A DNA stretch of 64,000 nucleotides from Polyodon spathula (GCF_017654505.1 NC_054545.1:15160047-15224046); one strand, 5' to 3'. Positions 11,650 to 24,572 are shown, counted from the stretch's first letter. A program made the numbers and translations. The notes: a model not told the origin generated them from the sequence alone.

Positions 11650-11681
<32 letters not shown>
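11650..11681. repeat. (TA)n microsatellite, right flank of Tc1 copy 1
   Basis: Continuation of the TA tract split by the transposon. Confidence 0.9.
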
Positions 11682-11684
<3 letters not shown>

Positions 11685-11718
11685 AAGCAGTCAATAGTGC
11701 CCTCTGACACCAACTCCC

Positions 11719-12185
11719 TATACACACAAGGATAGATAAGCCACAGTAACACAGATTTCTGTGCACTTTTAATATTTATAGTTAAACAAGAACACAAACA
11801 ATGACACTTGGTGCAAGGACCGCGAGCACAACTTGCTGCTCTCAGTTCTCCCTACAACTAACCACAGAGCTGTCTCCCAGCTTCTCCTATCAAGTCAGAT
11901 TGAATAATTAACGTCAATCTCCCCTGACCACATTCTGCAAATTTATTTTTCTTCCCCTCCAGTTACGTAGGCCTTCCATTTAAACACACACATTCGCACA
12001 TGTTTTGTTGGCCCGGCCAGTTGGAGGGGGAAGTAGAAAGTATTTAGTTTGCAGAAATGGGTTTCCAATGCCATCCCTGCCAAAACCACAAACAATATTT
12101 ACAATTCTAACTAATGAACAAATATATACACAACCACACACGCAAATATAAATTTTTACATGTGCAGGGCCTCAGCCCTGTTACA
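11719..12185 (-). mobile_element. Solo LTR with 5-bp target duplication CTCCC
   Basis: On the minus strand the unit starts TGTAACAGGGCTGAGGCC and ends CTTGTGTGTATA, 467 bp. The terminal CA has probably mutated to TA. CTCCC flanks both sides (11714-11718 and 12186-12190). It shares the CTGAGAGCAGCAAGT motif with the fragment at 9178-9357. No internal region is attached. Confidence 0.75.
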
Positions 12186-12190
12186 CTCCC

Positions 12191-15100
12191 CTTACAGCCC
12201 GCACAATCCCGAGCTAAGCCATGTTTATAGTTTACATAATTATTATTATTAGTATCAGTATTAGTATTGAGCAATTTTATATAACAAGAGCATACAAGAT
12301 GTATAGTGGTGTCAGACAAACACATCCCTCCACCCAACACCCACAGGATGTAAGTAGAACCTAACCCTAGAAAAGATAGAATTACATAATACAATTGAAT
12401 TCAATTTCATGTCTTATCTGTGTGCTTCGCTGTTTGAGGTCCTATTTTAGTTCACAAGATATTTTGACAATCAGTTCTGTGTTTCTTGGTGCTTTGTTAC
12501 TTGTTTACTGGTAAGAGCTTTGAGGTGAGATAGGGACGCAATATTTACTAGTTTATAAATAGTGTCAGTATTTGGAAGACTTTCGGTATTCCAGTTTAAC
12601 AATATCAGTCTTTTACAAATAATGTAGAAAGTTAAAATAAAGCCTCTTTATAGCATTCTTAACATAAATAGCACAGCACAGTAAATTCTCAACAGAACAG
12701 ACTCCAATAAAACTGGAAATTGGTAGCCTAAACTTGCACTTAAAGTTTGAAATCGTGTGCCCAGAAATGTTTAACCCTAGAACAGGACCAGAATGAGTGG
12801 TATAAAGAATCTGCAGTGTTTTTGCAGTTATTTGCCTGAAAATCCTAGTTTAAATTTAGCAATTTCATTTCAAATTGCTCCTGTCCAGTGATTAACGTGG
12901 TTCCCCTTTCTGTGCACAAAAGCCTTTATCCAGTTTCTTGGATACTGAATTTAACTGCAGTGTATCTACTTTGTCTTGCCATTGTAACTGGAATCCAGGA
13001 CAACTTATTTATTGACATTGTAACTGCAGTAACACTAATTCACTTGCACTGCAGTTTATGTGCTGTAAGGTGCAATTGTAAACTGGTATTCTTGTGCATT
13101 GTGAAAACGTGGTGAACACTGGTGAAACTGGTGAACATTTTTGAAAAAAAGTAATTCCCTAGTTTAATTTCCTATGAAGTGTATCAAAAGTGTGTGTGGA
13201 GGGCGGGGTAGAACACTACACTATGGACAAGGAATACATCAGCATGTTATATTCCAATCAGTTATGTTTTTATTTATTTATTTATTTATTTTACAACCAG
13301 TGGTACCGCTTTGGCAAAAAGCTGCTGAAGCAAAATGTCACAAAAGTTAATTATTTGAAATTAAATAAATAAATGACCAATGCCCTACGAGCAGTACTCT
13401 CTTACTCCATTTCCACTGCTGGCCTTAAAAAAAAAAAAAAAGGGGTTCCATTGCTGGTCACATTGCCCAGGCCAGCCACGGCCACTTTTTTTCTGGCCTG
13501 GTTTGTGGAGGCAAGTGGGAGAACGAAAACAGAAAACTCCTTTAGCAATCTGGACTGACTGTGAAGTCCAGAAATGGTTAACGGGCACTTTGCGGAATGT
13601 GTGCGTGTTGAGAAGGCTGTCTAAAATTATATGTAGAGTGAAAAAAAGAAACGCGACGAACATTGTTTCAATTGAAGCATCCATTTGCTCAGGCAGTTTT
13701 TTTGTTTTATTTTTATTTTATTTTTTTTAACATAGTACTACTACTGGTTTCTTTAAAACACAGCACGATACTATCCCACAATCCCCCAGTGACCTTTTGA
13801 CACAGGACAAGAACTTACAAGGTTGGCCATGTTTGGAAAAAAACATTGAAACATGTTTTTCTTAGCTTGGGCTGGCCCCAGCCCACAGTGGAAATTAGGC
13901 ATATATATATACCAGCAAGTCTTATATTTATATTATCACACATATTGTCATCTATGACACATTGGCATAGTTAAATGTGGATGCGTATGTATACAATTTT
14001 GAAGTCATTACTGTGTTGAGATACTTCTGTTGCCAAGTTCAGGCTACATGCTAATTATATGGACATGCAGGCAGTATTTTTATCAGAATATTAAAAAGTG
14101 TAGTTTGGCAAAGATCCTCAAACAGGCACACTAAATCTGGAAACAAGAGAGAAAAAATTATGTTGTAATTATGGCTTACTGGTTAAGTGAGTATGGTTTT
14201 AACTAAGTCATGCTTTATAACTGGGATGTACTTGAAATGTATTAATATTAAATTAAATTTGCCATATTTTAATAAAACTTTAAGGCATGTAGGGGGCCAT
14301 GTATCAAGATCGACTGACGCAGCGTTAAATTTGACCCCATCCCAAATGTATTAACTGGCACAAAATTAATGAGGCACTGCATAAACTGTCACATTTAAGT
14401 GCTTAATTGTGCTATGCCAATGCTCAAAATAGGCTACTGATAGCACAGATTAATAGACTAATGTGAAAAATAGTGCCTCCCCTATAAATGGGCTACCTCA
14501 AATGAACAATAAGTAGATCATTTGGAGAGGCAGAAATGACGGTTCAAAATGGGCTAACTTGTGTTTTAAATAAAATGTACAGGTTTTAACCCACTAAAGC
14601 CAGGGTAGCCAGGTAGACGGAAATAACCTGTGTTGACTAAGTGTCTTGACTTTATATTATATTATTATACAACGGATACAACCAAATATGCATAATGAAA
14701 AGTATAACTTAATGAACCAAGTTTATTATACGTAGAATACAAACAATTGTACATAATGTAATAGCCGGTATCGAGCTATAATTGCATCCTCAGGTCAAAA
14801 AGGGTAATGTGGACCTAAATACTCTCCCTTCTTCTCAGCACTCTTCCTCTGTTCCTGGGGTGTTCAGGAAGGATTCCATTTCTTCCCTATCAGCTGCTTT
14901 CTGACTTTTTCTTTGCGCCCAAATAAGACCAATTTGAAATCAGCCTTATCTGTGAAGCCTTTTAGAGCCAGCACAGCTGTTCTGCTTCATAAACCTCATT
15001 TTAATATTTTAAGGCCAGCGTATACTCTGTGCTATTGCGTTAATGCCGTTGCAAACTTTAAAATAGTTAGTAAAGTGTTACATGCCGGCCACAAAAATGA

Positions 15101-15907
15101 GAATTTAAATACCAGACAAGTCATACAGAACTTTCCACAAGATTTATTTTTTTTTTTTTTTTTATTTTTTTTTACAGTAGTAGTCGTAGAATAGAATTCA
15201 AAGGAGTTATTGATGACATTGTATCATGCACTTGTAAGGCTGCATAAAATTCAGATCCTTCATTACAAAAAGGACGTGTGTCTTTGATAAAAATCCATCA
15301 AAAAAGCAGCCAGGCTTATTTCAACGCTGCTGAGAAGAGTCCACAGTGCACTTCAGTTTGCTTCAGGCAACATCCAGGTCTGAAATCCACAGCTGCCTTT
15401 TCAGGGTTACACTTTTACTGCTGCCTTTTACTGCACTTTAATGATGTGTCACAAAGATACCTCATTTACTGGGCAAGTCTGGACAAAGTCATGACTTGTG
15501 AGCTCCAACACAAAGAACAATCCACTCTTAGAGCACCAAGCTAAAGGATTTGACAGATTATTATTATTATTTTCTTTTTTTTTTCTTTTTTTTTTTTTTA
15601 CAGTGAACATTAGGATTATGTCATCAAAGTATACTTCTGGTGTAAGAAGACCATGAAAGATCCTGAGCAGGGGCCACATTTTATTCTATAAATAACATGT
15701 ATCAGATAAGTAAAGATAATTGCAGTGCTCCCTCATTATAGCCCTTCTTGCCATTTCATTAGCACTTGCATTCTCGTTAGGAGGTGGAATACAAATAGCA
15801 CAGACTTAATTATGACTTCTGCCTATTTGTTATATAGAATAAGCAGCACCGATCCAGGCAATGCCTAATATGGAGTGCATGGGAATCTGGCACCCCTTAA
15901 ATTTTCA
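12191..15907. other. Long non-coding stretch
   Basis: No coding gene was recognised. It holds poly-A/poly-T runs (about 13428-13441, 15145-15165, 15567-15600). Around 14290-14350 there is a segment (GGGGGCCATGTATCAAGATC) that looks like the end of a DNA-transposon MITE, but no matching opposite end was found. Open frames near 13380-13730 and 14913-15194 are low-complexity and unconvincing. Confidence 0.6.
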
Positions 15908-15957
15908 AGCACACAATATATAAAAATGTAGATGTGCAGGGACTTGGCCCTGCCACA
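15908..15957 (-). mobile_element. LTR 5'-end fragment
   Basis: On the minus strand TGTGGCAGGGCCAAGTCCCT starts a 50-bp piece similar in layout to the start of the LTR at 12185. The remainder of the LTR is absent. Confidence 0.45.
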
Positions 15958-16783
15958 ATGTTTTATACTGAAAAATAAGTGAAATTGGAAATAGATATGC
16001 ATATTGGATTACAGTACAATGCAGTGCATGGTCATGTTTGAGATTATTATTTAAAGACATGCTGATTGCAAAAGGAAGAACTACATTTGAAGTAACACCT
16101 GACACCTGTCCTGAGGTTGTGGTAACTTGAACTCTGTCACCCAACATTTCTCACTTTGGTTGTTCTCTTACTTTATCTTTTTGGACATATGTAATGCAAC
16201 AAGTATTGACTTTAGTTAGAGCACAAAATACAACACAAAAACACAGACAAGTTATGCATGATCACATCAGAAAACCACAGAAAAATAAACTAAAACTAGA
16301 ACAATTCCAGGGTCTTTTTAAATGCAGCTTATCAGAAGCATCAAGCTTAAATCATTAAAATAACTTTCACATTATTATTTTTTTAGTGATTAAATCTCCA
16401 AATCCAGGCAGATTATCTGCAGCGAAGTCTGTTCTTAATCATCTCTTACAAGAATGTGTTTCCTTTGAAGCATCAGAAACATGTGCAGGTCTGCCATATA
16501 TGCAGCCTTGACCAAAACTTACAAATGGGAGCATCTTACAAAAAATTAGGGGTATATTTTCAGATGAATTAGTGACAACAACATGCTCCAAGTGCTTTTA
16601 CAAATTTGTACAACTACAGTGTTCTTTTACCCTTAAAAGTTTACCACTGGAAATGTGCACAGTAATTTAGCTTTTTTTTTCCTGATGCTTTACATGGTTT
16701 GTAATATTTTGTACTATTTTCCTAATACAATACCTACGTATGCTTTGCTATGTGTTCACTCTGCTTTACCACACTATGCTATG
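15958..16783. other. Non-coding stretch
   Basis: AT-rich DNA. Near 16739-16785 there are diverged ATGCTTTGC/CTGCTTTACC repeats like those at 20640-20820 and 39010-39150. No gene was recognised. Confidence 0.55.
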
Positions 16784-17193
16784 TGTAACACAGCCTGCCA
16801 GCTAGATTGCTCTCTTTAAAATACAAGACCCAGACACAGAGTGGTACTTTTTTCAGCACTTACATTATTTACAGAAATTAAAACAAACACCTAACTCCCA
16901 CGTGGAGTTCGAACTATATCAGATGGCTAAGCCGTTTACCGATTGCATAAACTCTTGTTTCACACTATACCGTTTCTTAGCCCACACAGGACTTCGGCCT
17001 TCACACAGATAGCCCTGACTACAAGGTTTCCTCCGGCTCTTATCCAGGGCTTATTTAGCCTCAGGTGATTCACATTAAATTAGAGCCAGGTGAAACTCAT
17101 CAGGCTCAGTCCCGTGGCATTCTGGGGGGTGTAGTCTTATATCCAGCCCCAAGACTACATTTTTTTTCTCTCTCCTCCCCCTACTCTGCCACA
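16784..17193 (-). mobile_element. Solo LTR, minus strand
   Basis: On the minus strand the block starts TGTGGCAGAGTAGGGGGAGG and ends GCAGGCTGTGTTACA (410 bp), the TG...CA form of LTRs and almost the length of the LTR at 6839. Flanking bases (CTATG and TATAC) are not a clean duplication. It shares the TCTGTGT(C)TGGGTCT end and the CACACAGATAGCC block with the LTR-like unit at 31529, so the two belong to one family. Confidence 0.7.
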
Positions 17194-17953
17194 TATACTT
17201 TTACTCAAAACCATTTTATCAACAGCAAAGAAGTTCTTTGTCTTTCTCCACACCATATTTCTCCATCAGGGCTATATAAACATTGAATATCACATGTATC
17301 AGTGACCTCTCACACAAGAGGGTTGTCATATTGAGGTCATCTAACTTTTTAGGTATTGCATGATGGAGACAGCACTATGAATACACTTTAAACTTGAAAA
17401 CCTTTCTGTTTAGTTTTTACTAATAATCATTTAGAAAAAAATACATGAACTGTAAACAAACATGCAGATGTCAAGTCAATATTATTTATCTCTCTTTGTT
17501 GTAAGTCAGTGCCGGTGCTAGGATTTACTGGGCCCTGGTGCAAGACTGTAAAGTCTACCCCCCCCCCCCCCCCCAAAATAAATAAATAAATAAATAAACA
17601 CGTACCACTGCTGCAGCACAACCTAAAGAAAACCTTTTGAAAATAAATACATCAGTAGCAAAATCTGAATCGGTCAAAAACATATAGTATATATTTTTTT
17701 CATTTTTCAACAAAACATATTCTAACACTGTTTTAATATGATTGTGAACAAGACAGTAATCAATCAGGCAACAGTATATCCAAACATTTTAATAAATCAA
17801 TTATGTAACAAGATTAATCAATTTCATTAATATCTCGATTTTGTTAATATTGAAACACTAATAGCTTCAGATTAGTCACAAAATGTATTAATCACAGATG
17901 ACAATAGAATTTATAAATGAATGTTAGCAGGTACTAAAGTTAGTATGAAAAAG

Positions 17954-17985
<32 letters not shown>

Positions 17986-18323
17986 AACACATGTGCATCT
18001 CAAAACCTAGCCCACAGTCAAATGCATTTGTTATACAACTCATAAATGAAAACATCATTCTATGAACAGACCAACACCCCAAAAGGATGTATTTTTTTAA
18101 ATACTGAATTTTGAAGTTAAGGCGAGATTTCGTGAGGTAGACAGGCTCTGACACGTTGAGCTTCTTTGATGTGGAACAGAAACAGGTTTTAGCCTTTTTC
18201 ACAAAATCATTTAGTTCCATTTCAGTTCTAGCATCATGGCTGATTTGTATTTTGCATTATTGTATTTTGCCAGTATTGCATGTTCAGTTGTAATTTATCT
18301 ACTAGAATACAGAGAATTAGCAG
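17194..18323. other. Non-coding stretch
   Basis: Apart from the hAT-like end at 17507 and a poly-A run of about 26 bases near 17962-17987, nothing was recognised. Confidence 0.55.
17507..17600 (+). repeat. Possible hAT-type transposon end with poly-C and (AATA)n
   Basis: CAGTGCCGGTGCTAGGATTT followed by GGGCCCTGGTGC looks like a hAT-type terminus. It is followed by 17 C residues and an AATA repeat. No opposite end or 8-bp target duplication was found. Confidence 0.35.
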
Positions 18324-18610
18324 TACAGCTATGGCCAAAAGTTTTGCATCTCCCTATATAATTAAATCATTTTGCTTCACAGTCAAATGAAGCCTGTAGA
18401 CTAATGCTACGTTAACATATTGAATTCCGTGCCGCTATGCAGTTTTCCATACTTAATGACAAACTGACAACATTGAAAAAATGTGACATTTCGAAATCCA
18501 ACATGAAATAGTGCTATACAACTATTATGGCTTCCGGTAGACATTTGCAATATCGTTCTGTAGTTTCTTTGATTACATGTAAATTATGTCTCAATTACAT
18601 GACCTTAACA
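18324..18610 (-). mobile_element. MITE of Tc1/mariner type, truncated
   Basis: The start TACAGCTATGGCCAAAAGTT and internal blocks (TTTTGCTTCA, TATTATGGCTTC, GTAGTTTCTTTGATT, AATTATGTCTCAATT) match, in reverse orientation, the complete MITE at 59161-59490. The copy stops just after the ATGTCTCAATT block and so lacks one terminal inverted repeat. Confidence 0.75.
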
Positions 18611-18735
18611 CTGACCTACTGCCAGAGCATTCGTTCTGTCCCACCTGCAGACAGATAATCTGTCAACTGTGATTTGCAAATGTGTGTTTTGATTGACAGT
18701 CCACCAATACTACCTTGCTACATTTTTTTAAAACC

Positions 18736-18860
18736 CAGTGGAGTAGACAGCACCTATTTCCAGTGGAGTAGACAGCACCTATTTCCAGTGGAGTAGACAG
18801 CACCTATTTCCAGTGGAGTAGACAGCACCTATTTCCAGTGGAGTAGACAGCACCTATTTC
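18736..18860. repeat. 25-bp minisatellite, five identical copies
   Basis: Unit CAGTGGAGTAGACAGCACCT plus ATTTC is repeated five times without a single difference, which indicates recent expansion. Confidence 0.97.
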
Positions 18861-18930
18861 ACGTCTAGTCATTAAAGTGGAGCTCAGAAGCTCAGAAAAA
18901 CAAAAAAAAAAAATTACTCGTGGCTGGGGC

Positions 18931-19139
18931 CCTCCAAATACTACTATATGCCTTCATATACACTAGGACAGTTTGGGACAGTTCAGGGTTTTCAACTAAC
19001 ACCCCAGTGCATTCTGGTAAGTGTAGTCATGTTGTGAAAGGTATCTCAAATCGTACCAGAATGCACTGCAAGGCGAGTTGAAAAGCCTGATCTGTCCCAC
19101 ACTGTCATAGTGTACATGGAATCATATGGTAACCCTAGG
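18931..19139. mobile_element. Palindromic MITE, copy A
   Basis: Left and right halves are inverted copies of about 85 bp: TACACTAGGACAGTTTGGGA, TTTTCAACT and GTGCATTCTGGTA on the left, and their reverse complements on the right (ACCAGAATGCAC, AGTTGAAAA, CTGTCCCACACTGTCATAGT). The outer ends read toward GGGTTACCATATG. A sister copy lies at 21769-21970. No transposase is encoded; a hAT-like origin is possible but unproven. Confidence 0.75.
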
Positions 19140-21768
19140 TCAACCTCCACAATGCACTGAGCTCTAAAGACAGCTGATCCTGAGAGGATTTACAAAGTAA
19201 ATATAAAGATTTACCTTACTCATTACGTGGAAACACCTTCTATTGTTCACGTTTCCCCAAAGCAACAAGAACACCTGTCCGCCAGTTATATTAATAATTT
19301 ATGAGCAAGAAGTATTTCTAGTCCAGTATTTTTATGATGCAGACCATTTATTTTTTCCAATATAATTGGAACAGGAGATGAGAAGTAAAGAATTTGAATT
19401 GTGAGCCATTTCAAATGACAATATATAGCATGCTGTACTTTAATGATGGCATAATAGTAATTCAAAAACTAAGCCTATTCTTTATAAATCTGAAGCAGTT
19501 TTGTGTTTGATTGTTTACTTGTAGTACTTGTCATTCTAAGAATGTCATATGAATCATTTTGCAGTGTGGAAGTATGGACAGTAAAAGCTGTAGTTTCAGA
19601 GGGGTGGTTGAGATGGTGTTGCATTTAAATTAGCCATACGCTTCTCTAAATGTCCAGTACCAGAAGCACATATACAAATGACTTTTCTTAAGTAACTGAA
19701 TTTTGTGTTCCACTTGCTTAGCTCTGTAAAAGGGCATTATGTACAGCTTACTACTAATGTTTAACTTGAAATTGAATGAATATATTTTGCTTGAGAAAGC
19801 GCTGGCCATCGCATATGCAGGTAGTTTACATAATTCCATTATTCTTTCAGTCAAGTTCCATTACAGGTATGTAGTTAAAATTGCCAGTTCCATTGCAACA
19901 TTGTTTTTTGACGTTAAACCAGCCAAGCGTTGTCTCCTCCAATGACATTCAAATGCAACTAAATCCTGTATCTGTACTACAGTGTTGATTTTGATATCCC
20001 AGCTGCCCTAACGGTCTGGCAGTTGCGGGGTAGGAAAACGAGAAATATGTTTGTTTGCGCGCTTGTGGGAAAAAAATCGAAAATTGCCTTCTCTCACAAA
20101 TATTTTTTGTGTTGGTCAGAACAATTTCCTGTGAGGGTTTGGGCAATGTATTTTGGGGAGGCTTAGCCGGCCCATGCCTCTTATACGTGCTGTCTATGAG
20201 GGGCTCCCTTCTTTCAGGGAGCCTGTGAAGTTGGTGAGATTTGTGGTTTTCTCTACTAAAGCAATGGCAGGTAAATCTCAAAACCATGGGATACCCTTCT
20301 AACCACCAGGTAGGCGTGCTTGTTTTTTTTTCATTTTTCTTTTTTTCTTCAAGTTGCTAAACAAGTCTTTCATGTACAGGCTTTATTTCATTTTTGTAAA
20401 CCTCATTGTTTACCAGTTTCATAATTCCATTGGTAAAATTGCTCCAGGCTAAATGGCTGTTATAATGAATTGTGTTTTTAATGTTTCCTTCCAAGTGTTG
20501 TATTTAGCAAAACATCAGATGTACAAGTTGTAAACAGAATAACGAAACTGTGACAAAATATTGGGTGTCAGTGATATACATTCCCTGACACGACTGTAAA
20601 TACAACAATACATTAGAGCCTTATCACATTTACCACAGTACTTTTGCAGTTTTTCCCTGCTTTTCCCATGGTTATATTATGCATTTACCATAGTTTACCT
20701 TGGTTTGCCATGTTTATTAATATGCTTTACTGTACCATGCTATTCTTTACAATGCATATGCTTTACCATGCTTTCACTGTGCTTTATAACACTTTGTTAT
20801 GTTTTTACTATGGGAAACTTTTATAATGGTACATACAGACAGACAGCCTCCATATCACCCTAGATTCGGCTACACTTGATAACTTGATAAAAGATGTCCA
20901 TTATTATCTGTTAACCGGTACTCTAGATATTTGTACACATGTAAATAGATGATAGACAAACAGTCAGTCAGACAGACTCCATATACCCCCAGATGCATTA
21001 TATTATCACGTTTAATCACAGCTGGATAATTGGTTTGCTAGATCTATGTAAAACTCTAAAGTGAAGTGAGACATACAATATATATGTAGAGATCTACATA
21101 TGCCCACCTCTACCATATTCCCAGCTCATTCAAATACTAAATTGCCTGATTTATTCTGACACATTCACTTCTTAGCAGATAAGCTGTGGCAATATTTGTC
21201 TGCTAGGCTCTGAAGGATTATTGGTGTTGCTTGAGGAGAGTTGTGATTCAGTGTCATATCAAGGTCAATTGTGTTGTGGGCTGTATTGCACACACACTTC
21301 ACTTCCTGAGGGGAGACTGTACATTTCTGTAAACTAATATGTAATATGTCATAAACCATTTCAGATGCCAACTTCATATTTTCTATGGTTTCTCCTCAGG
21401 CAAAATTTTATGATACAGTTCACTTTGACCTTTGACCTAAGCTGTCAAATTCATTGTTCTGGTTTCCGTATGATAAAGTCTTAAAGCATTCAGATAGTGT
21501 CTTCTTACTGGTTGCTCAACTGCATTCTATGAGAAAAAATATGGCTGCCATATTGAGGTCACTACTTCAGTGTTTTTTGGGTAAACACATAGTTATTGTA
21601 TTGATATTTGGTTCACATCTGTATTCTATGATTTTCTTGTTTTTTTTTCTACAATCATTTTTTTCTATTACAGTGTCAACACTGTTTTAATCCCTGATCA
21701 TAACAATAATACAGACTGTATTCTTTGAAAAATATTTACAGTTGGTACACAGCTGTATTCTATGATTC
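19140..21768. other. Long non-coding stretch
   Basis: No gene was recognised. 20640-20820 contains many ATGCTTTACC/TTTACCATG-like words, a dispersed repeat also seen at 39010-39150. Two CAGACAGACTCCATAT-like blocks occur near 20840-20860 and 20970-20990. Confidence 0.55.
20640..20820. repeat. ATGCTTTACC-rich dispersed repeat
   Basis: Imperfect reiteration of words such as TTTACCATG, ATGCTTTAC and TGCTTTA, with the same style of sequence again at 39010-39150 and weakly at 16739-16785. Confidence 0.5.
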
Positions 21769-21970
21769 TCAAGTACTCTATGTACATTAGGACAGTTTGA
21801 GACAGTGCAGGCTTTTCAACTCATATCCCAATGCATTCTGGTAAGTGTAGTCCTGCTGTGAAATGTACCTGAGACAGTTAAAACATAACATTATACATTG
21901 CAATGGGAGTTCAAAATCCTGAACTGTCCCAAACAGTCCAAGTGTACATGGAGTCATATGGTAACCCTAC
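21769..21970. mobile_element. Palindromic MITE, copy B
   Basis: The same family as 18931-19139: TACATTAGGACAGTTTGAGA, TTTTCAACTCAT, AATGCATTCTGGTAAGTGTA on the left; GAACTGTCCCAAACAGTCCA, AGTGTACATGGAGTCATATG on the right. Its right end runs into a 40-bp tandem array. Confidence 0.75.
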
Positions 21971-22060
21971 TCAAGTTTCAAGTGTACATGGAGTCATATG
22001 ATAACCCTATTCAAGTTTCAAGTGTATATGGAGTCATATGGTAACCCTATTCAAGTTTCA
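21941..22060. repeat. 40-bp tandem repeat, three copies, built from a MITE end
   Basis: The unit begins AGTGTACATGGAGTCATATG. Copies at 21941, 21981 and 22021 differ by only a few bases. The first half of the unit is the terminal part of MITE copy B and the second half (TCAAGTTTCA) is adjoining sequence. Confidence 0.93.
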
Positions 22061-24207
22061 AGTGGTGTCCAGCAAATAACATTCTTTTAACCTCTGGCCA
22101 TAGCAATTATCTTTTTACTCCATAAATGCCTTTTATTCACTCCTGTTTTTAGTTAAACTTTTTTTTTTTTTCATGATCAATATATCAAAGTATAACATTG
22201 TTAACATTGTATTTAAGCTCAAACCTTTTATTACCATGCCATGTCAAGATTAGCATGACAAATAGATTTGACTGCACATGTTCACATGATCTCTTTCTGG
22301 GTTCATCTTAGTTTACCCCATGCTTTTCACTCAATCCCCATTAAAAACAAACAAAGAACCACAAGCTTATTCCATCTGAGTAAATACTAGACACAGGAAT
22401 AAATAAACTGCCCTTTTAAAACTCCAGACAATAGTCCTTACACTGGATTTATTGGCTTAGGAGTCTGATTAATAGAGTGTGACTGAGACTGGCGGCCATC
22501 CATGGCACCAGTTCAAGATACAGTATTAAGAAAGAAGGAACAGGGTTCATATGAAGGAACAGGGTCCTAATGAACTCCTAATGTCTTTAACTAACATGAC
22601 CTGTATAGATGCGTCACTGCTGGTCAAAACAAACCAAAAATTTGGGTTGTGGAAAACACTAAAACTCATTACAGACATAAAGAAGCTTAAATTGGAGGCA
22701 TACTGATCTCTTATAGTAAATATTCTTTGTATTCTGTCTTTTTTATTGCAAACTGTATGTGCAAGTAGATAGATGGATGCATGAATAAATGTCCCTCCAT
22801 GTCTGTAGTTATCATTGCTTTCAAACCATAGTCCTAGTACATATACGGTCTTGCTTTGTTTTTGTTTTTTTTGTCAACCACCTCCACATGACTTGAACTG
22901 ACCTGCAGATTATGATGGTGATTAACTTCATGAAACGTTGCACGCAGGTAAATCACTTTGACAATTGTATTCACTTTAGTGTTAATCAAAAAGAAATGTC
23001 GGTTTAAAGAAATCAATTAACTTTTAGATCTTAAAGGAAAACATTATATAACAGGTGGCAGTCAAGGGGTTAATAAACTTGTCTCATCCAGTTTTTATAA
23101 ATGAACTTGTCTCCATGAGACAGTCTGATTCAAGCTGATTCTCAGCTATGGTGCAATGGATGATTTACCTTGGGGTGGTACTACAATATATATACTGAAC
23201 TTTCACACACATATTATATTTCATGTGTATATAACACTCAATTAGAGATGTTGTGTCCCCGTCCCTGTCCCCCCCACCTCCCATCCTCATGGATGGTTGT
23301 TTTTGTTCACAAAAAAATGCATTTGTAATTGTTCTATTGTACAGTAATCCATTTTCTTTTCAGCCCACAGACTTGTTGTTTTTGCAACATTGTGTAACAC
23401 AATTTTTAAAAAATACCTAATGTCAGTAAACTAAATGTTTACTGCCTTATTAACTACACTTGGACAAAGGAACCGTTTATAGAAAAATACAAGTGTATTC
23501 TTATACCACTACTTATAATTAAAGCTACATCACAGGTGTTTTAATTCAAGGCCTGTTCAACAAGACATACCTGTTATGCTTGTTCTTCTGCCTCAAGTGA
23601 TTTCAGATCTGAAGTGCTGTCAAAGGAACTATAGAGGCAATGTTTTTGTTGGGTTTTTGATTTGGTGTTCTCTGCTCCACTGAACACAGATGTGGTTGGC
23701 TCCCATTTGAGTACTTTAATTGAGTCATGATGTTACAGCAACCTTAACCCCACCGGTTGGATCAGTCAGCTGAAAAGCACAAAGACAGAACAAGTGCAGT
23801 GTGAAGGCAGGGGGCTCAGTGTCTTAGAAAGGGGTTGTGAATTCATACCTCCAGGCTATTGAGTCAGGTCCATACATGACAGCTTCCCTGAGGGAGAAAC
23901 AACAGCAACATTCTAGGACACTTGGAAATTAGTTGCTAAAGAGTTTATCCTGGTGCAAAATCTCTGGGGAGCTCCACTATTCCCTGCATTCAGAATTCAG
24001 GTCAGAATTTCTTGCATAGCACAGAATTTAATCAGCAGGTCATGATTTTATTTACAGCACAAGGTTCCTATGGTGGACTGAGGCCTGAGCTTGTTCTTCC
24101 CAATATATAGGAATGCTTATCAGGTGCCATGAAAGGTCATTTTATTTATATATGTATTTTGCATGTGGTTTACATATTATGGATGTGATGTGGGCCACTC
24201 GTACTTT
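22061..24207. other. Non-coding stretch
   Basis: No gene, RNA or dispersed repeat recognised on either strand. A short C-rich run lies near 23260-23280. Confidence 0.55.
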
Positions 24208-24212
24208 CTCCC

Positions 24213-24567
24213 TGTAAACAGGTAGTCAAGTTGTGCAGCAGGCAAGAATCACAAGAATACATTTACAAACATTTCTTCAAGTTTGGCTGCTTGGTTCAAC
24301 TCCCTAATAAGCTCCAGTCTCCAATCCTCTCAGAGGCTGAGTGCATCCTTTTATATCCACCTACTTTCCATGTTGATTAGCTTAATTGGCTGAAAATCCA
24401 CTTTGTCATCCAGTCAGGACAGGGGAGCTTAATATGTTGAGGATCAATCAATCCCTTGCTGAAATGTACATTAAACAATACCATACAATACAATACAATT
24501 GCATACTATAATACTATAGCTGTGTGCGGACTTCTAAATAGTGGCAGGGCAACCTCACCCTATCACA
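24213..24567 (-). mobile_element. Solo LTR with perfect 5-bp target duplication CTCCC
   Basis: On the minus strand the unit starts TGTGATAGGGTGAGGTTGCC and ends CTTGACTACCTGTTTACA, 355 bp. CTCCC flanks both sides (24208-24212 and 24568-24572). A TATA box (GGATATAAAAGGATGC) lies near 24345-24360 at the expected distance for LTR transcription. No internal domain remains. Confidence 0.82.
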
Positions 24568-24572
24568 CTCCC

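Noticed and set aside
14290..14620. Possible Harbinger-type MITE beginning GGGGGCCATGTATCAAG
   Set aside because: No matching inverted end or target duplication could be found nearby.
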